From the NCBI RefSeq assembly GCF_003858455.1, contig NZ_RQZF01000002.1, forward strand, positions 310,001 to 374,000: 64,000 nt of DNA. Direction: 5' to 3'. The DNA comes from Schaalia canis (GTDB lineage: Bacteria; Actinomycetota; Actinomycetes; Actinomycetales; Actinomycetaceae). Each line of letters begins with the position of its first letter. Position 1 is the first letter of the stretch. Below are positions 47,223 through 55,800 of the stretch, one piece after another. The position numbers and the translations under genes are program-made. Below the pieces are notes generated by a model. The model did no database searches and was not told the origin of the DNA. It saw only the letters and a program-made list of their open reading frames with translations.

Positions 47223-48113
47223 GTGTCGTCGTCAGCAGGGTCGTCAGCAACAGCATCGTCATCTGCATCCAGCACGGCACGCCCCTCACCCCTGCCCGGC
47301 GCGCGTGTGCTCATCACAGGAGCTGCCAGCGGCATGGGCGTGCTCTACGCGCAGCGTGCTGCCGCCGAGGGTGCTGCGGCGATCGCACTGTGGGACCTCG
47401 ACGAGGCCACCGCCGCCGACCTCGCCAATCAACTGACCGCTAACGGGACGCAGGCTATGGCGATCGGGGTGGACGTGTCCAACCGGGAGAACATTGCGCA
47501 GGCGGCCGCGCGCACCCGCGAGTTCATGGGCGACCCGGACATCATCATTAACAACGCGGGTATCGTGCGCGGCACAACCTTCTGGGAGCACGATCCCGTG
47601 CGCGATATTGAGGCTACGATGCGGGTCAATACGCTGGGGCCAATGTGGATTGTGCGCGAGTTTTTGCCCGCCATGATTGCCGATACCGCGCGCCCAAAGA
47701 GGATTATGAATGTCGCATCAGCGGCGGGAACGCTGGCCAATCCGCATATGAGCGTCTACGCGGCCTCGAAGTGGGCACTGCTGGGGTGGAGCGAATCCTT
47801 GCGCCTGGAGCTTGAAAAAGAGAAGCACCGTCATATTCTGGTCACGACTTTTTGCCCGAGCTACATTGATACCGGCATGTTTGAGGGCGTGCGCGCGCCG
47901 CTCCTGACTCCGATCATGACGCCACAGGTGGCAGTGGATGCTGCTTGGCGCGGCATGTTGCGGGGTACTCCGGTGGTTTCCAAGCCGTGGACAGTGAAGC
48001 TGGGGATGGCGGTGCGGGGTGTGCTGCCCACACGAGCGTGGGATTTCGTTGCTGATCGGATTTTTGGCGTGTATTCGTCGATGGATCATTTCACGGGGAG
48101 GGGCCGGGCGTGA
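47223..48113 (+). CDS. Short-chain dehydrogenase/reductase
   Basis: The GTG at 47223, with AAAGGGGC upstream, gives 296 residues including a Ser/Ala-rich leader of about 27. The SDR motifs are the NAD(P) loop TGAASGMG, NNAG in IIINNAGIV, and the catalytic Ser with YAASK (VASAAG, then SVYAASKWALLGW). Its stop overlaps the ALDH start (GTGA), so the two act together, probably oxidising an alcohol to an aldehyde and acid. The substrate is not evident. Confidence 0.92.
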   Translation: MSSSAGSSATASSSASSTARPSPLPGARVLITGAASGMGVLYAQRAAAEGAAAIALWDLDEATAADLANQLTANGTQAMAIGVDVSNRENIAQAAARTREFMGDPDIIINNAGIVRGTTFWEHDPVRDIEATMRVNTLGPMWIVREFLPAMIADTARPKRIMNVASAAGTLANPHMSVYAASKWALLGWSESLRLELEKEKHRHILVTTFCPSYIDTGMFEGVRAPLLTPIMTPQVAVDAAWRGMLRGTPVVSKPWTVKLGMAVRGVLPTRAWDFVADRIFGVYSSMDHFTGRGRA

Positions 48114-49792
48114 GTCGGATGAAAATGCAGGGACATCAGGGGGTGTCGGACGAGGCCACCGCGGGGCGTGCTCCGGTGAAAGCGCAGCCTCATGCGGAAA
48201 ACACCACCGAGCGCGCCACGACCAACGCTCCTGGAGCAGCGCCATCGGCCTCCTCACTGAATGCAGCCCAGCCTCCCTACCAGGAGCTATGTGAGCGCGT
48301 GACCGGCAGTGGGCCCGTGCGTGAACTCCTCTCCCCCATTGACGCCAGCCTGCTTGGCACCATCCCTACTCACACGTGTGAGGATCTTGAGGCCATCAGC
48401 GAAACGGCGCGCCAGGCTCAACGGGCGTGGGCGGGAACCTCGTGGGATGAGCGCGTGCGGATTGTGCGCGCATTTTCGCGCCTGGTTTTGCGCAGGCGCG
48501 CCGAATTGCTCGATGTCGTGCAGGCTGAAACGGCGAAGGCGCGGATTCATGCGCTGGAGGAAGTGCTCGACGTGTCCCTGGTGGCGGCACACTATGCGCG
48601 CCTGGCTCCGCGAGCGCTGCGGCCTCGGCGGCGGGCGGGCGCCATTCCTGTGCTGACGAGTGTGCGGGAGGTGCGCCACCCCAAGGGCGTGGTCGGCATG
48701 ATCGCCCCGTGGAACTACCCCTTCACCCTGGCCGCATCGGATGCGATTCCGGCGATTCTGGCGGGCAATGCCGTTATTCTCAAGCCCGATTCTGCCACGC
48801 CCTTGAGTGCTCTGATGGTTGCAGCGCTCTTTGAGGAAGCTGGCCTACCTGCTGGCGTGTTCCAGGTGCTCAATGGGCCGGGCGCGACGGTAGGGGATGC
48901 CCTGATTGACGCGGTCGATTACATGATGTTCACCGGCTCCACGGCGACTGGTCGGCGCATCGGCGCGCGCTGCGGGGAGAGGCTCATTGGTTTTTCAGCT
49001 GAGCTGGGCGGGAAGAATCCGATGATTGTGACCGCCGGGGCCAATGTCGAGGCCGCCGCTGCGGGTGCAGTGCGCGCGTGTTTTTCCAATGCCGGGCAGC
49101 TATGTATCAGCATTGAGCGGATCTACGTCTCTGAGGCCATTGCGGAGGAGTTCGTAGAGGCGTTTGTGGACAAGGTTCGAGCGCTGCGTGTGGGTGTTGG
49201 CACCGATTGGCGTATTGATGTGGGCGGCCTGATTTCGACCGATCATCTGGCGAAGGTGAAGGCTCACGTTGATGACGCGGTTGCGCAGGGGGCGCGCGTC
49301 TGTGCGGGTGGACGGGTACGGCCAGACCTTGGGCCAACGGTTTTTGAGCCGACGGTTTTGATGGATGTGCCCACGTCGGCAAGGCTCTATGCGGAGGAGA
49401 CCTTCGGGCCGGTGGTGGCCATCTACCCGGTGGCTAACGTGGAAGAAGCCATTGAGTTGGCTAATGATTCTGCCTATGGCCTCAATGCCAGCGTGTGGGG
49501 CTCGGGGCGCCTGCCGTGGCTGGTGGCCGAATGGTTGGAGGCAGGGACCGTCAATATCAACGAGGGGTATGCTGCCGCTTGGGCCAGTCATGGCGCGCCT
49601 ATGGGCGGGTGGAAGGATTCAGGCCTGGGGCGCCGGCATGGGCGCGAGGGTATTGAGAAGTACACGGAGGTTCAGACCATTGCTCGTCAACGCCTAATGC
49701 CTTTGGCGCCGGTGCCGGGTATGAGTAATGAGTCTTACGACCGTGTGATGTCCCAGGCTGTGCGGGCCTTGAATGTCCTGCGCGGGGCATAA
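48110..49792 (+). CDS. Aldehyde dehydrogenase (succinate-semialdehyde type)
   Basis: The 560-residue protein has a disordered N-terminal extension of about 60 residues. The ALDH core follows: GVVGMIAPWNYPFT, FTGSTATGRRIG, the general-base Glu in AELGGKNPMIV and the nucleophile Cys in FSNAGQLCISIER. It ends with PMGGWKDSGLGRRHG. It resembles NADP-type succinate-semialdehyde dehydrogenases, but exact substrate is inferred only from family likeness. It is translationally coupled to the SDR gene. Confidence 0.92.
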   Translation: MSRMKMQGHQGVSDEATAGRAPVKAQPHAENTTERATTNAPGAAPSASSLNAAQPPYQELCERVTGSGPVRELLSPIDASLLGTIPTHTCEDLEAISETARQAQRAWAGTSWDERVRIVRAFSRLVLRRRAELLDVVQAETAKARIHALEEVLDVSLVAAHYARLAPRALRPRRRAGAIPVLTSVREVRHPKGVVGMIAPWNYPFTLAASDAIPAILAGNAVILKPDSATPLSALMVAALFEEAGLPAGVFQVLNGPGATVGDALIDAVDYMMFTGSTATGRRIGARCGERLIGFSAELGGKNPMIVTAGANVEAAAAGAVRACFSNAGQLCISIERIYVSEAIAEEFVEAFVDKVRALRVGVGTDWRIDVGGLISTDHLAKVKAHVDDAVAQGARVCAGGRVRPDLGPTVFEPTVLMDVPTSARLYAEETFGPVVAIYPVANVEEAIELANDSAYGLNASVWGSGRLPWLVAEWLEAGTVNINEGYAAAWASHGAPMGGWKDSGLGRRHGREGIEKYTEVQTIARQRLMPLAPVPGMSNESYDRVMSQAVRALNVLRGA

Positions 49793-50168
49793 AGTGAATC
49801 CACGTAGTTGTCGTCGCATCTGAGCCTGCGCACACCTGAAGATCTTCTCTTGCTTCTGAGGCTATAGAGCAGGCCCGGTCTGCTCGACGCTTGACATCCG
49901 CCTCTAGATTCTTCCTCACAGGCCATCTGAAGCTTCTCCACCAGAAATAGGCCCTTGCCAGCGCGCTCCCGCGTGTGCGCCCAGACGCGAAAGTGCCGTC
50001 AAGGCATCCGTTTTCACCCTGAGCTCACACCTGGGCGCCAACACCACGACGAGGCACCGACACTGCAGGGAGCATTCAGAAAGAGATGACTTCAGCGCAG
50101 AGTACGCGAACGCGTGAACACCGCATCACGTGATCGGCATGCCAACCACAAGCGCAGACCACCACATC
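49793..50168. other. Convergent intergenic region
   Basis: It holds element P15 between the ALDH and patatin genes. No clear T-tailed terminator or gene is seen. Confidence 0.5.
49964..50039. repeat. Dispersed palindromic element P15
   Basis: Arms CGCTCCCGCGTGTGCGCCCA (49964-49983) and TGAGCTCACACCTGGGCGCC (50020-50039). Confidence 0.8.
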
Positions 50169-51065
50169 TCATAAGCCCAGGAAATCCTTAATCGCGGGCA
50201 GTTCCTCCTCTGCCTGGCGCATGCCCGCCTCATAGGAGGCTTCCAGGCGGTCACGGCGCATTTCAGTGCCGGACACACTCATTTCACGCGGATAGAACAC
50301 GTAGGCACGCCCGGCATCTTCTAGCGCTTGGATGTGTCGGCGTACCGCGTTGTAGCGGGACGGGCGTTGGGCGACAGCCTCGTAAATGGAGGGCAGGCGA
50401 GGAAAAGCCGCCCGCAGAGCCGCGCCCACGCAGGGGCGCAGCGGGCCCTTCACATAGTCGCGTGGGCGGGTGAGGACGATGAGGTACTTGCGGTATCCGT
50501 CTCGCATCGCGGCATCCAGCGCGATCCCGCCGTTCGGGCCCAGGGCACCATCAACCCAGACGTGTCCGTCAACGACCTGCGGGGGCATGAGGAGTGGCAG
50601 GGTGGAAGAGCCTCGGATGACGCGGGCAACTTCGGTGTAGGTGGGCATGTCTTCCTTGCCGAGCCACAGTTGCTTGTTGGCGGTCGCGTCGAAGACCCCG
50701 ATGCGCATGGTAGCGGGGTTAGCGTGGAAGGTTTCCATGTCGAGGGGCAGCGTGCCGTCGGGTAGGCCGGTGTGCTGGTAGATGTATTCGGCGTTGAAGT
50801 AGCCGTGTCCGCGCAGGAAGTGCGAGGCGCCGCAGAAGTTTGGGTCGTCAGCAACGTCAACGAAGGCTGCTCGGGCGCGCCAGGCGTCTCGGGACATGTA
50901 GTTGGTGGTGTGCGAGGAGCCTGCCGAGATTCCGCTCACATGATTCAGGAAGATGCCCTCGCGGATCAGGAGGTTGACGAGGGCTGCCGTGTAGGAGCCG
51001 CGCATGCCACCTCCCTCGAAGATGAGGGCTGTGTCGGTGATCGTTGAGTGGAGTTTCTCAGGCAT
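50169..51065 (-). CDS. Patatin-like phospholipase family protein
   Basis: ATG 51065, with AAAGGAC three bases upstream, gives 298 residues; the longer frame lacks a ribosome site. The family signs are the oxyanion loop EGGGMRGSYTAAL, the nucleophile GISAGSSH (GxSxG) and the catalytic Asp in WVDGALGPNGGI. No signal peptide or membrane segment is seen. Patatins hydrolyse lipid acyl esters; the substrate is unknown. Confidence 0.92.
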   Translation of the reverse strand: MPEKLHSTITDTALIFEGGGMRGSYTAALVNLLIREGIFLNHVSGISAGSSHTTNYMSRDAWRARAAFVDVADDPNFCGASHFLRGHGYFNAEYIYQHTGLPDGTLPLDMETFHANPATMRIGVFDATANKQLWLGKEDMPTYTEVARVIRGSSTLPLLMPPQVVDGHVWVDGALGPNGGIALDAAMRDGYRKYLIVLTRPRDYVKGPLRPCVGAALRAAFPRLPSIYEAVAQRPSRYNAVRRHIQALEDAGRAYVFYPREMSVSGTEMRRDRLEASYEAGMRQAEEELPAIKDFLGL

Positions 51066-51193
51066 GATGTCCTTTATCGCCGGAAAGAGGCCCCTTGCGC
51101 CCATCCTGTGCAGGTGAGGATGCTTGCGGTGAGCCGTCTTATTTTCCTTGCCACAGCTATTCTTCCCTGTCTGAGCCGCCGGTGCACCCCAAT

Positions 51194-51223
51194 TTGACGT
51201 TCATGGGCGAACCTGCGTATTGT
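51194..51223 (+). promoter_or_regulatory. Promoter of tRNA-Leu
   Basis: TTGACG (51194-51199) and TATTGT (51218-51223) are 18 bases apart and precede the tRNA by 10 bases. Confidence 0.7.
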
Positions 51224-51233
51224 TATCCAGCAC

Positions 51234-51320
51234 GCGCGAGTGGCGGAATAGGCAGACGCGCACGGTTCAGGTCCGTGTTCCAGTGATGGAGTGGGGGTTC
51301 AACTCCCCCCTCGCGCACCA
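51234..51320 (+). tRNA. tRNA-Leu (CAG)
   Basis: The acceptor stem GCGCGAG pairs with CTCGCGC and the encoded 3' end is ACCA. The anticodon loop gives CAG at 51268-51270, reading the leucine codon CTG. A long variable arm (TGTTCCAGTGATGGA) as in type II tRNAs and the TTCAA T-loop are present. A terminator follows at 51325. Confidence 0.97.
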
Positions 51321-51324
51321 TCAG

Positions 51325-51348
51325 AAACCGTTGGGAAACCAACGGTTT
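51325..51348 (+). terminator. Terminator of tRNA-Leu
   Basis: AAACCGTTGG pairs with CCAACGGTTT around a GAAA loop and ends in a run of T. Confidence 0.85.
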
Positions 51349-51520
51349 TTCTCATATCTGGATGCTTTCCCTCGGGCCTGGGCCCCCATTCCTACCTCGC
51401 TTCTCACCCCGTTTTTCCGCGTTTTACACCTCTGTGCGCTTCATAAGAGTTTCCTAAGGGACTAATGAGAATCCTCTTTTGACTGTGCCATCTTCTGTGG
51501 ATAGCTGTCATGCTGGGGGC

Positions 51521-52141
51521 ATGAACACTTCACTTCGTATTCTTGCTCCTTTGGCCGGCACTGCTTTGATTCTTGCTGCGTGCTCCTCTCCCGCCCCGAC
51601 AGCTCCCTCGGGTGCGACCGAGGCTCCAGGGCCCGCACCCCAGACTGCTCCGCAGTCGGAGATGCCCACTGCCGAGGCTCCCGCATCGGCCGCAACCCCG
51701 GCGCCCGCTTCGAATGCGCCTGTCACGGGCATGCTTCCTGAAGCAGGAACTGCCGCTATTGCAGCCGCTCTTGCCGTTCAGCCTGGCACGGTCGTCGGCC
51801 TTGATGATGGCACGGATGATCGGGGCGAGTGGGAGGTCGATATTCTTCCTGACGGCGCGGATAAGGCGATTGAGGTGAAGGTCCTCAACGGCCAGGTGAC
51901 CAGCACTCAACCCGACACGGACGATGACGATGTGTTGTCCGTTCAGGGCATGACTGTCACTGTGGAGGCAGCTATCGCGAAGGCTTTCACCATGATGTCT
52001 GGCACTTTCGACAGTGCTGATCTTGAGATGCTAAACGGTGTTCCGACGTGGGATATCGACATTGACGCTCCCGGTATGGATGACGATAAAAAGGTTCAGA
52101 TCAATGCTGTGACTGGCGAAGCCGTCCTCGTCGTTGACTGA
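51521..52141 (+). CDS. PepSY-domain lipoprotein
   Basis: The 206-residue protein starts at ATG 51521 behind CTGGGGGC. A lipoprotein signal with lipobox LAAC is followed by a Pro/Ala/Thr-rich linker of about 45 residues. Two PepSY-like repeats follow, each built as AIAAAL...VVGLDDGTDDRGEWEVDI and AIAKAF...LEMLNGVPTWDIDID. PepSY domains are thought to inhibit peptidases or bind in the envelope. A terminator follows. Confidence 0.88.
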   Translation: MNTSLRILAPLAGTALILAACSSPAPTAPSGATEAPGPAPQTAPQSEMPTAEAPASAATPAPASNAPVTGMLPEAGTAAIAAALAVQPGTVVGLDDGTDDRGEWEVDILPDGADKAIEVKVLNGQVTSTQPDTDDDDVLSVQGMTVTVEAAIAKAFTMMSGTFDSADLEMLNGVPTWDIDIDAPGMDDDKKVQINAVTGEAVLVVD

Positions 52142-52169
52142 TCTGTGCCCTTTGGTGCTGCCAGCGCAT

Positions 52170-52212
52170 AATGTGGGGGTGATGTCTCACTGTGAGGCAT
52201 TAGCCCCACATT
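52170..52212 (+). terminator. Terminator of the PepSY gene
   Basis: AATGTGGGG (52170-52178) pairs with CCCCACATT (52204-52212) around an inner CTCA/TGAG stem and is followed by T residues. Confidence 0.75.
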
Positions 52213-52375
52213 TTTGCGCGTTCTCCTGTAAGTTTGAGGGGTAGTTTCTCAGTTTCATTGCAGTACGTGCGGTTTTCCGGTCGTTGCAGGGAGAGTGCGT
52301 CACTATCTCCCCTCCGAACCTGGGGGTGGAGACTTCCGCCCTCTCTTGTGGGGGCACAACAGACAGGAAATACTC

Positions 52376-52579
52376 ATGGCTACTGGTGTCGTGAAATGGT
52401 TCAACCCGGATAAGGGTTTCGGCTTCATCACCCCCGACGATGGTTCGGCGGATATTTTCGCTCACTTCTCGGCAATCGAGTCCACCGGATTCCGCACCCT
52501 CGAAGAGGGCGAGAAGGTTGAGTTTGAGGCGACGGAGGGCCCGAAGGGTCTGCAGGCGTCTCGCATCGTTCGTCTCTGA
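52376..52579 (+). CDS. cspA: Cold-shock protein
   Basis: ATG 52376, behind ACAGGAAA, gives the standard 67-residue CSD protein. RNP1-like [11 protein letters not shown] and RNP2-like DIFAHFSAI are intact, and it ends SRIVRL. It binds single-stranded RNA as a chaperone. The preceding terminator leaves room for a leader of up to about 160 bases, which could fold as a thermosensor. A terminator hairpin follows at 52656. Confidence 0.96.
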   Translation: MATGVVKWFNPDKGFGFITPDDGSADIFAHFSAIESTGFRTLEEGEKVEFEATEGPKGLQASRIVRL

Positions 52580-53140
52580 CGAGGCCACCGCCGCACGCCT
52601 TTCGTTTCTTCCATCGTTACGTTGAGGAACGGGCGCGTGCTGCGGACATATTGGCATGCGGGTGGGGGAGCAGTCCATCATTGAGCTGCACCCCCACCCG
52701 CATTGCTTGGAGTCTTGAGCCCCTTTTGTGTGGGCTCATATTCTTACGATGAGGGCGGGCACGCCAAGATTTTTGTGAGTGTCGGCCAGGTGAGATACCT
52801 CCGTCAACTCATCGCATTTACCGATAGCGACGATTAACGTTATGTCCGGCAGGTTTTCCGACACTCACCCCTTCACCGCCGCACTCGACCATTCCCCCTT
52901 TTCAGGCACTATTGGAGGCTTGCTGGACGGCCTAGCCTGTGCCAAAATCCGCTAAAAATCAGGCCCTTTGAAGCTGTGCCATTGCCCACCTCTCGTAGCG
53001 CACGCCCCTTGGCAGGAGTACAGTAGACAGTGCTGTAGAAAGTTTCCTAAATCTGATGGAACATACAGCGGATTATTAGACACGCTGCCGTGCGAAGCAC
53101 GGTTCGTGCTTCGCCAGCACGAACCGAAAGGAACACTCGC
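52580..53140. other. Intergenic region after cspA
   Basis: It contains the cspA terminator and, at about 53089-53125, an inverted repeat of GTGCGAAGCAC / GTTCGTGCTTCG type just before the small membrane protein gene. A weak GAGCCC/GGGCTC hairpin lies near 52720. No gene is supported. Confidence 0.5.
52656..52703 (+). terminator. Terminator of cspA
   Basis: ATGCGGGTGGGGGAGCAG (52656-52673) pairs with 52686-52703 with one A-A mismatch. Confidence 0.75.
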
Positions 53141-53362
53141 ATGACTCACGTTGTCGACTCAACCATCTCCCCCGCAAGCTGGCAGCACACCGCTGATCGC
53201 ATTGCCCTGGCCGTTACGATCTCCATGATTGCCGCCCTGGCTGTCTCCGCTGGCATCTACGCAGGCTCCGTGGCTGCCGTTGCCACCGCCGCCACAGCAG
53301 CAGTGATCGCACTGGCAGCCACCTTCACCACTCGCGCACCCATCCCCGCCCGCGCACGCTGA
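53141..53362 (+). CDS. Small two-helix membrane protein
   Basis: ATG 53141 follows GAAAGGAACACTCGC and gives 73 residues. Two alanine-rich membrane helices (about 22-42 and 45-62) end in a basic tail (TRAPIPARAR). I do not recognise the family. A good ribosome site and a following terminator support a real gene. Confidence 0.7.
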   Translation: MTHVVDSTISPASWQHTADRIALAVTISMIAALAVSAGIYAGSVAAVATAATAAVIALAATFTTRAPIPARAR

Positions 53363-53372
53363 TTGACAATTC

Positions 53373-53396
53373 GGGGCGCGCAAGGAAGCGCGCCCC
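53373..53396 (+). terminator. Terminator of the small membrane protein gene
   Basis: GGGGCGCGC pairs perfectly with GCGCGCCCC around AAGGAA. Confidence 0.65.
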
Positions 53397-53599
53397 CGCC
53401 CTGGTCGCGTAACACCCGGATTCTCCGACACAAGGTGTTGCGCCTTTTTTATGCCCAAAACCAGACACACCCCACACCTCGTCACACAGACGGCTCCACC
53501 TCAACGAAGAAGTACGCACGCAGCGTGGATCAGCTCTCAAAGCCACGCCACCCCCTCCGATGATTCACCTGACCTTGCCTAAAGGCGCAAGATAAAACC

Positions 53600-54739
53600 A
53601 TGCCCCACGCGCTCCCACTCCTCCTGGCCTCCCCCGAACGCCCTCGCCAAACACCTGGCACCACCCACCCGATCAGCGCGCCTCCGCTCCCAGGTGCAGG
53701 CCCCGCGTGGTTCCCTTCCGTCATGGGCACTGGCATCCTGGCAGGACTACTGCAAACCCACGCCCACACCATCCCCGGCGCGCACTTCCTCGCTCCCGCC
53801 ACGCTCATTATCTGCTGGCTGCTACTGCTTGGATTAACGCTGACCTTCACCCTGCGCTGTCTCACCCAACCTGGTGTGCTGCGCGCAGCCCTCACGCTTC
53901 CGGCGCAAATCCCCTTCTGGGGGACGGTTTCAATGGGCATCCTCTCAGCAGGATCGTCAACAACCATGGTCCTCCCTGCACACCTGCCCGGCAGCGATAC
54001 TCTCGCCTGGCAGATCGACACAGTCACCTGGACAATCGGCACCATCATCGGTGTGCTCTCTGCCCTGTACTTTGGAACGCGCCTCGTAGGCCCCAATCTG
54101 GGCGACCCCACACCCGTATGGGGCCTCGCCGTTGTGGGTCCGATGGTGTCGGCAACTACCGGCGCCCTCCTGGCACAACACGTCCCCACCCAATTTGCGC
54201 CCTACATCCTCATGGCCGCACTGAGTTGTTTCTTCCTGGCCCTCTCCTTGGGGCTCGTCATCTTCGCCTACGCCTACCAGCGCCACTGGCGCACCGCTCC
54301 CATCCCGCTGGTCGCCTCCGCCTCCTCCTGGATTCCACTCGGACTCGTCGGCCAATCCACAGCCGCCGTTCAAGCCATGGCCCACACTGCCGCCCCCATG
54401 ACATCACCCGAATTCGCCCACGCACTGGCACACATGGCCAATGTCTATGGCTACGTCATGTTCTTTGTCGGCACACCGTTGATTGCCTGGGCAACCCTGG
54501 TGACTCTGCGCGGATTCCAACACCGCATGCCCTTCACCCCCGGCTGGTGGGCACTCACCTTCCCTATCGGCACCCTGGCTCTGGGAGCCACCCTGCTGGG
54601 TCGCGGCACCGGCTACCCCGCCTTCACCGGCTGCGGCGTGGCGGCGACCGTCATCCTCATTGGCACGGTCACGCTCTGCCTGGTGGCAAGTGCCCACGCA
54701 GTTACTCGGGCCGTCCTGCGCCCGACATCCCTTAGTTAG
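53600..54739 (+). CDS. TDT (TehA/Mae1/SLAC1) family transporter
   Basis: The 379-residue protein has about ten membrane helices after a 35-residue polar leader. WFPSVMGTGILAGLL is the conserved first helix of the tellurite-resistance/dicarboxylate transporter family, and LVGPNLGDPTPVWGLAVVGPMV is the next conserved block. Members move dicarboxylates, sulfite or anions; specificity cannot be read. No clear ribosome site precedes the ATG, and the gene stands alone. Confidence 0.88.
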   Translation: MPHALPLLLASPERPRQTPGTTHPISAPPLPGAGPAWFPSVMGTGILAGLLQTHAHTIPGAHFLAPATLIICWLLLLGLTLTFTLRCLTQPGVLRAALTLPAQIPFWGTVSMGILSAGSSTTMVLPAHLPGSDTLAWQIDTVTWTIGTIIGVLSALYFGTRLVGPNLGDPTPVWGLAVVGPMVSATTGALLAQHVPTQFAPYILMAALSCFFLALSLGLVIFAYAYQRHWRTAPIPLVASASSWIPLGLVGQSTAAVQAMAHTAAPMTSPEFAHALAHMANVYGYVMFFVGTPLIAWATLVTLRGFQHRMPFTPGWWALTFPIGTLALGATLLGRGTGYPAFTGCGVAATVILIGTVTLCLVASAHAVTRAVLRPTSLS

Positions 54740-54844
54740 GAGCGCCCCAGTCGGCGACGCCCAGGCAATCGACGCCCAGGCAAGCGGTGCTCAATCAAAT
54801 GCCACCCGCCGAGACAGGCTCCTGCGGCTCCGATCCGCTCCTCT

Positions 54845-54919
54845 GGCTCCCAGGTGTGAGTCCAGGCGATTTTGCCCTCCCAGAGCCGCGAAAACCGGCT
54901 GAGCGCACACGCGGGAGCC
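54845..54919. repeat. Dispersed palindromic element P16
   Basis: Arms GGCTCCCAGGTGTGAGTCCA (54845-54864) and TGAGCGCACACGCGGGAGCC (54900-54919). Confidence 0.8.
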
Positions 54920-55188
54920 GAGGGCCAGAACTGAGAGCCGACGACAGGGCGCTGACGGCAGAAAGCGTGAGCAGGAGGCAGGGATCCAACAACAGGAGCA
55001 GGGAACAACGGGCGGAGTGCAGGGGCAGGGACCCGACGGTATTAGCACCAAGGCAGGGACTCGACGGTATTAGCAGGACCCAGGGCAAGGGCAGAGAGGC
55101 GCAGGTGCACGCAAAACGCGCGATCATACGCAGGCTCTGTCACTGCCTGACACCACACCTGCCCATCGAGTACACGGCTACACACAAA

Positions 55189-55229
55189 GCCCGGTGTGGT
55201 GGACTCACCCAGAGTCCACCACACCGGGC
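55189..55229 (-). terminator. Terminator of the transporter-kinase-regulator operon
   Basis: An 18-bp perfect stem (55189-55206 with 55212-55229) lies after the response regulator stop. Confidence 0.8.
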
Positions 55230-55295
55230 CCAAGGCTCCAGCAGCTATCTGCTCAGCCTCTCAGCTACATGGTGCAGCCTCATGCAGCTATCCGA

Positions 55296-55766
55296 TCAGC
55301 GCAGCGCCTCCATGACGCGCACACCATCAAGCACAGGCAGATACGGCAGTGGGTCCACACCGGCCTGCAGCACATAGGTGGTCAACTGATCTCGTACCAC
55401 AGCCACCAGGTCTTCAGGCTGCCAGGGCTTCGCAATGTAGTGATCCAGGCCCGCCACATTGAGAGCGCGGATCGTGTCCTCCTGATCGGCCTGGCCGGTC
55501 ACCAACACTGTGCGCGCGTCAGCGAAACGCTCATCGGATGCCAGTTCCACCAGGAAATCTACACCGGTCTTACCGGGCAGACGATGGTCAGAGAGCACAA
55601 CAGCGAGCTCATCCCCATCGGCGTAGATCTCTTCAAGAGCGGCCCACGCATCATCAACGGTGTCAGCAGTCTCCAGGCGAATCTTGTCCCAGAAACCCTC
55701 TAAGTCACGCTCAAGAGCCTCACGGACTTCGACTTCGTCCTCAAGGGAGAGAATCGTCAGTGTCAT
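55296..55766 (-). CDS. Response regulator, receiver domain
   Basis: ATG 55766 follows AAGGAGGCGC. The 156-residue protein is a receiver domain (LSLEDE acid pair, phospho-acceptor Asp in VVLSDHRLPGKTG, VLVTGQAD, YIAKPWQPEDL) plus an about 30-residue tail with no DNA-binding or enzymatic output domain. It probably acts by protein contact or as a phosphate relay for the kinase encoded 34 bases upstream. Confidence 0.93.
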   Translation of the reverse strand: MTLTILSLEDEVEVREALERDLEGFWDKIRLETADTVDDAWAALEEIYADGDELAVVLSDHRLPGKTGVDFLVELASDERFADARTVLVTGQADQEDTIRALNVAGLDHYIAKPWQPEDLVAVVRDQLTTYVLQAGVDPLPYLPVLDGVRVMEALR

Positions 55767-55800
55767 TTCTGCGCCTCCTTCATTGTGTCGGGGGTGGGTG

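Larger units (their letters stand above)
54740..55295. other. Convergent intergenic region with short duplications
   Basis: It holds a 15-bp tandem duplication (54755-54769, 54770-54784), element P16, a 24-bp direct repeat with one mismatch (55024-55047, 55052-55075) and the response-regulator terminator. No gene is supported. Confidence 0.7.

Noticed and set aside
51234-51320. tRNA-Leu as an integration site for a mobile island
   Set aside because: No integrase, and no repeat of the tRNA 3' end was seen in the downstream sequence.
53707-54735. A long frame overlapping the TDT transporter on the same strand
   Set aside because: His/Arg/Pro-rich shadow product; the transporter frame has conserved membrane motifs.
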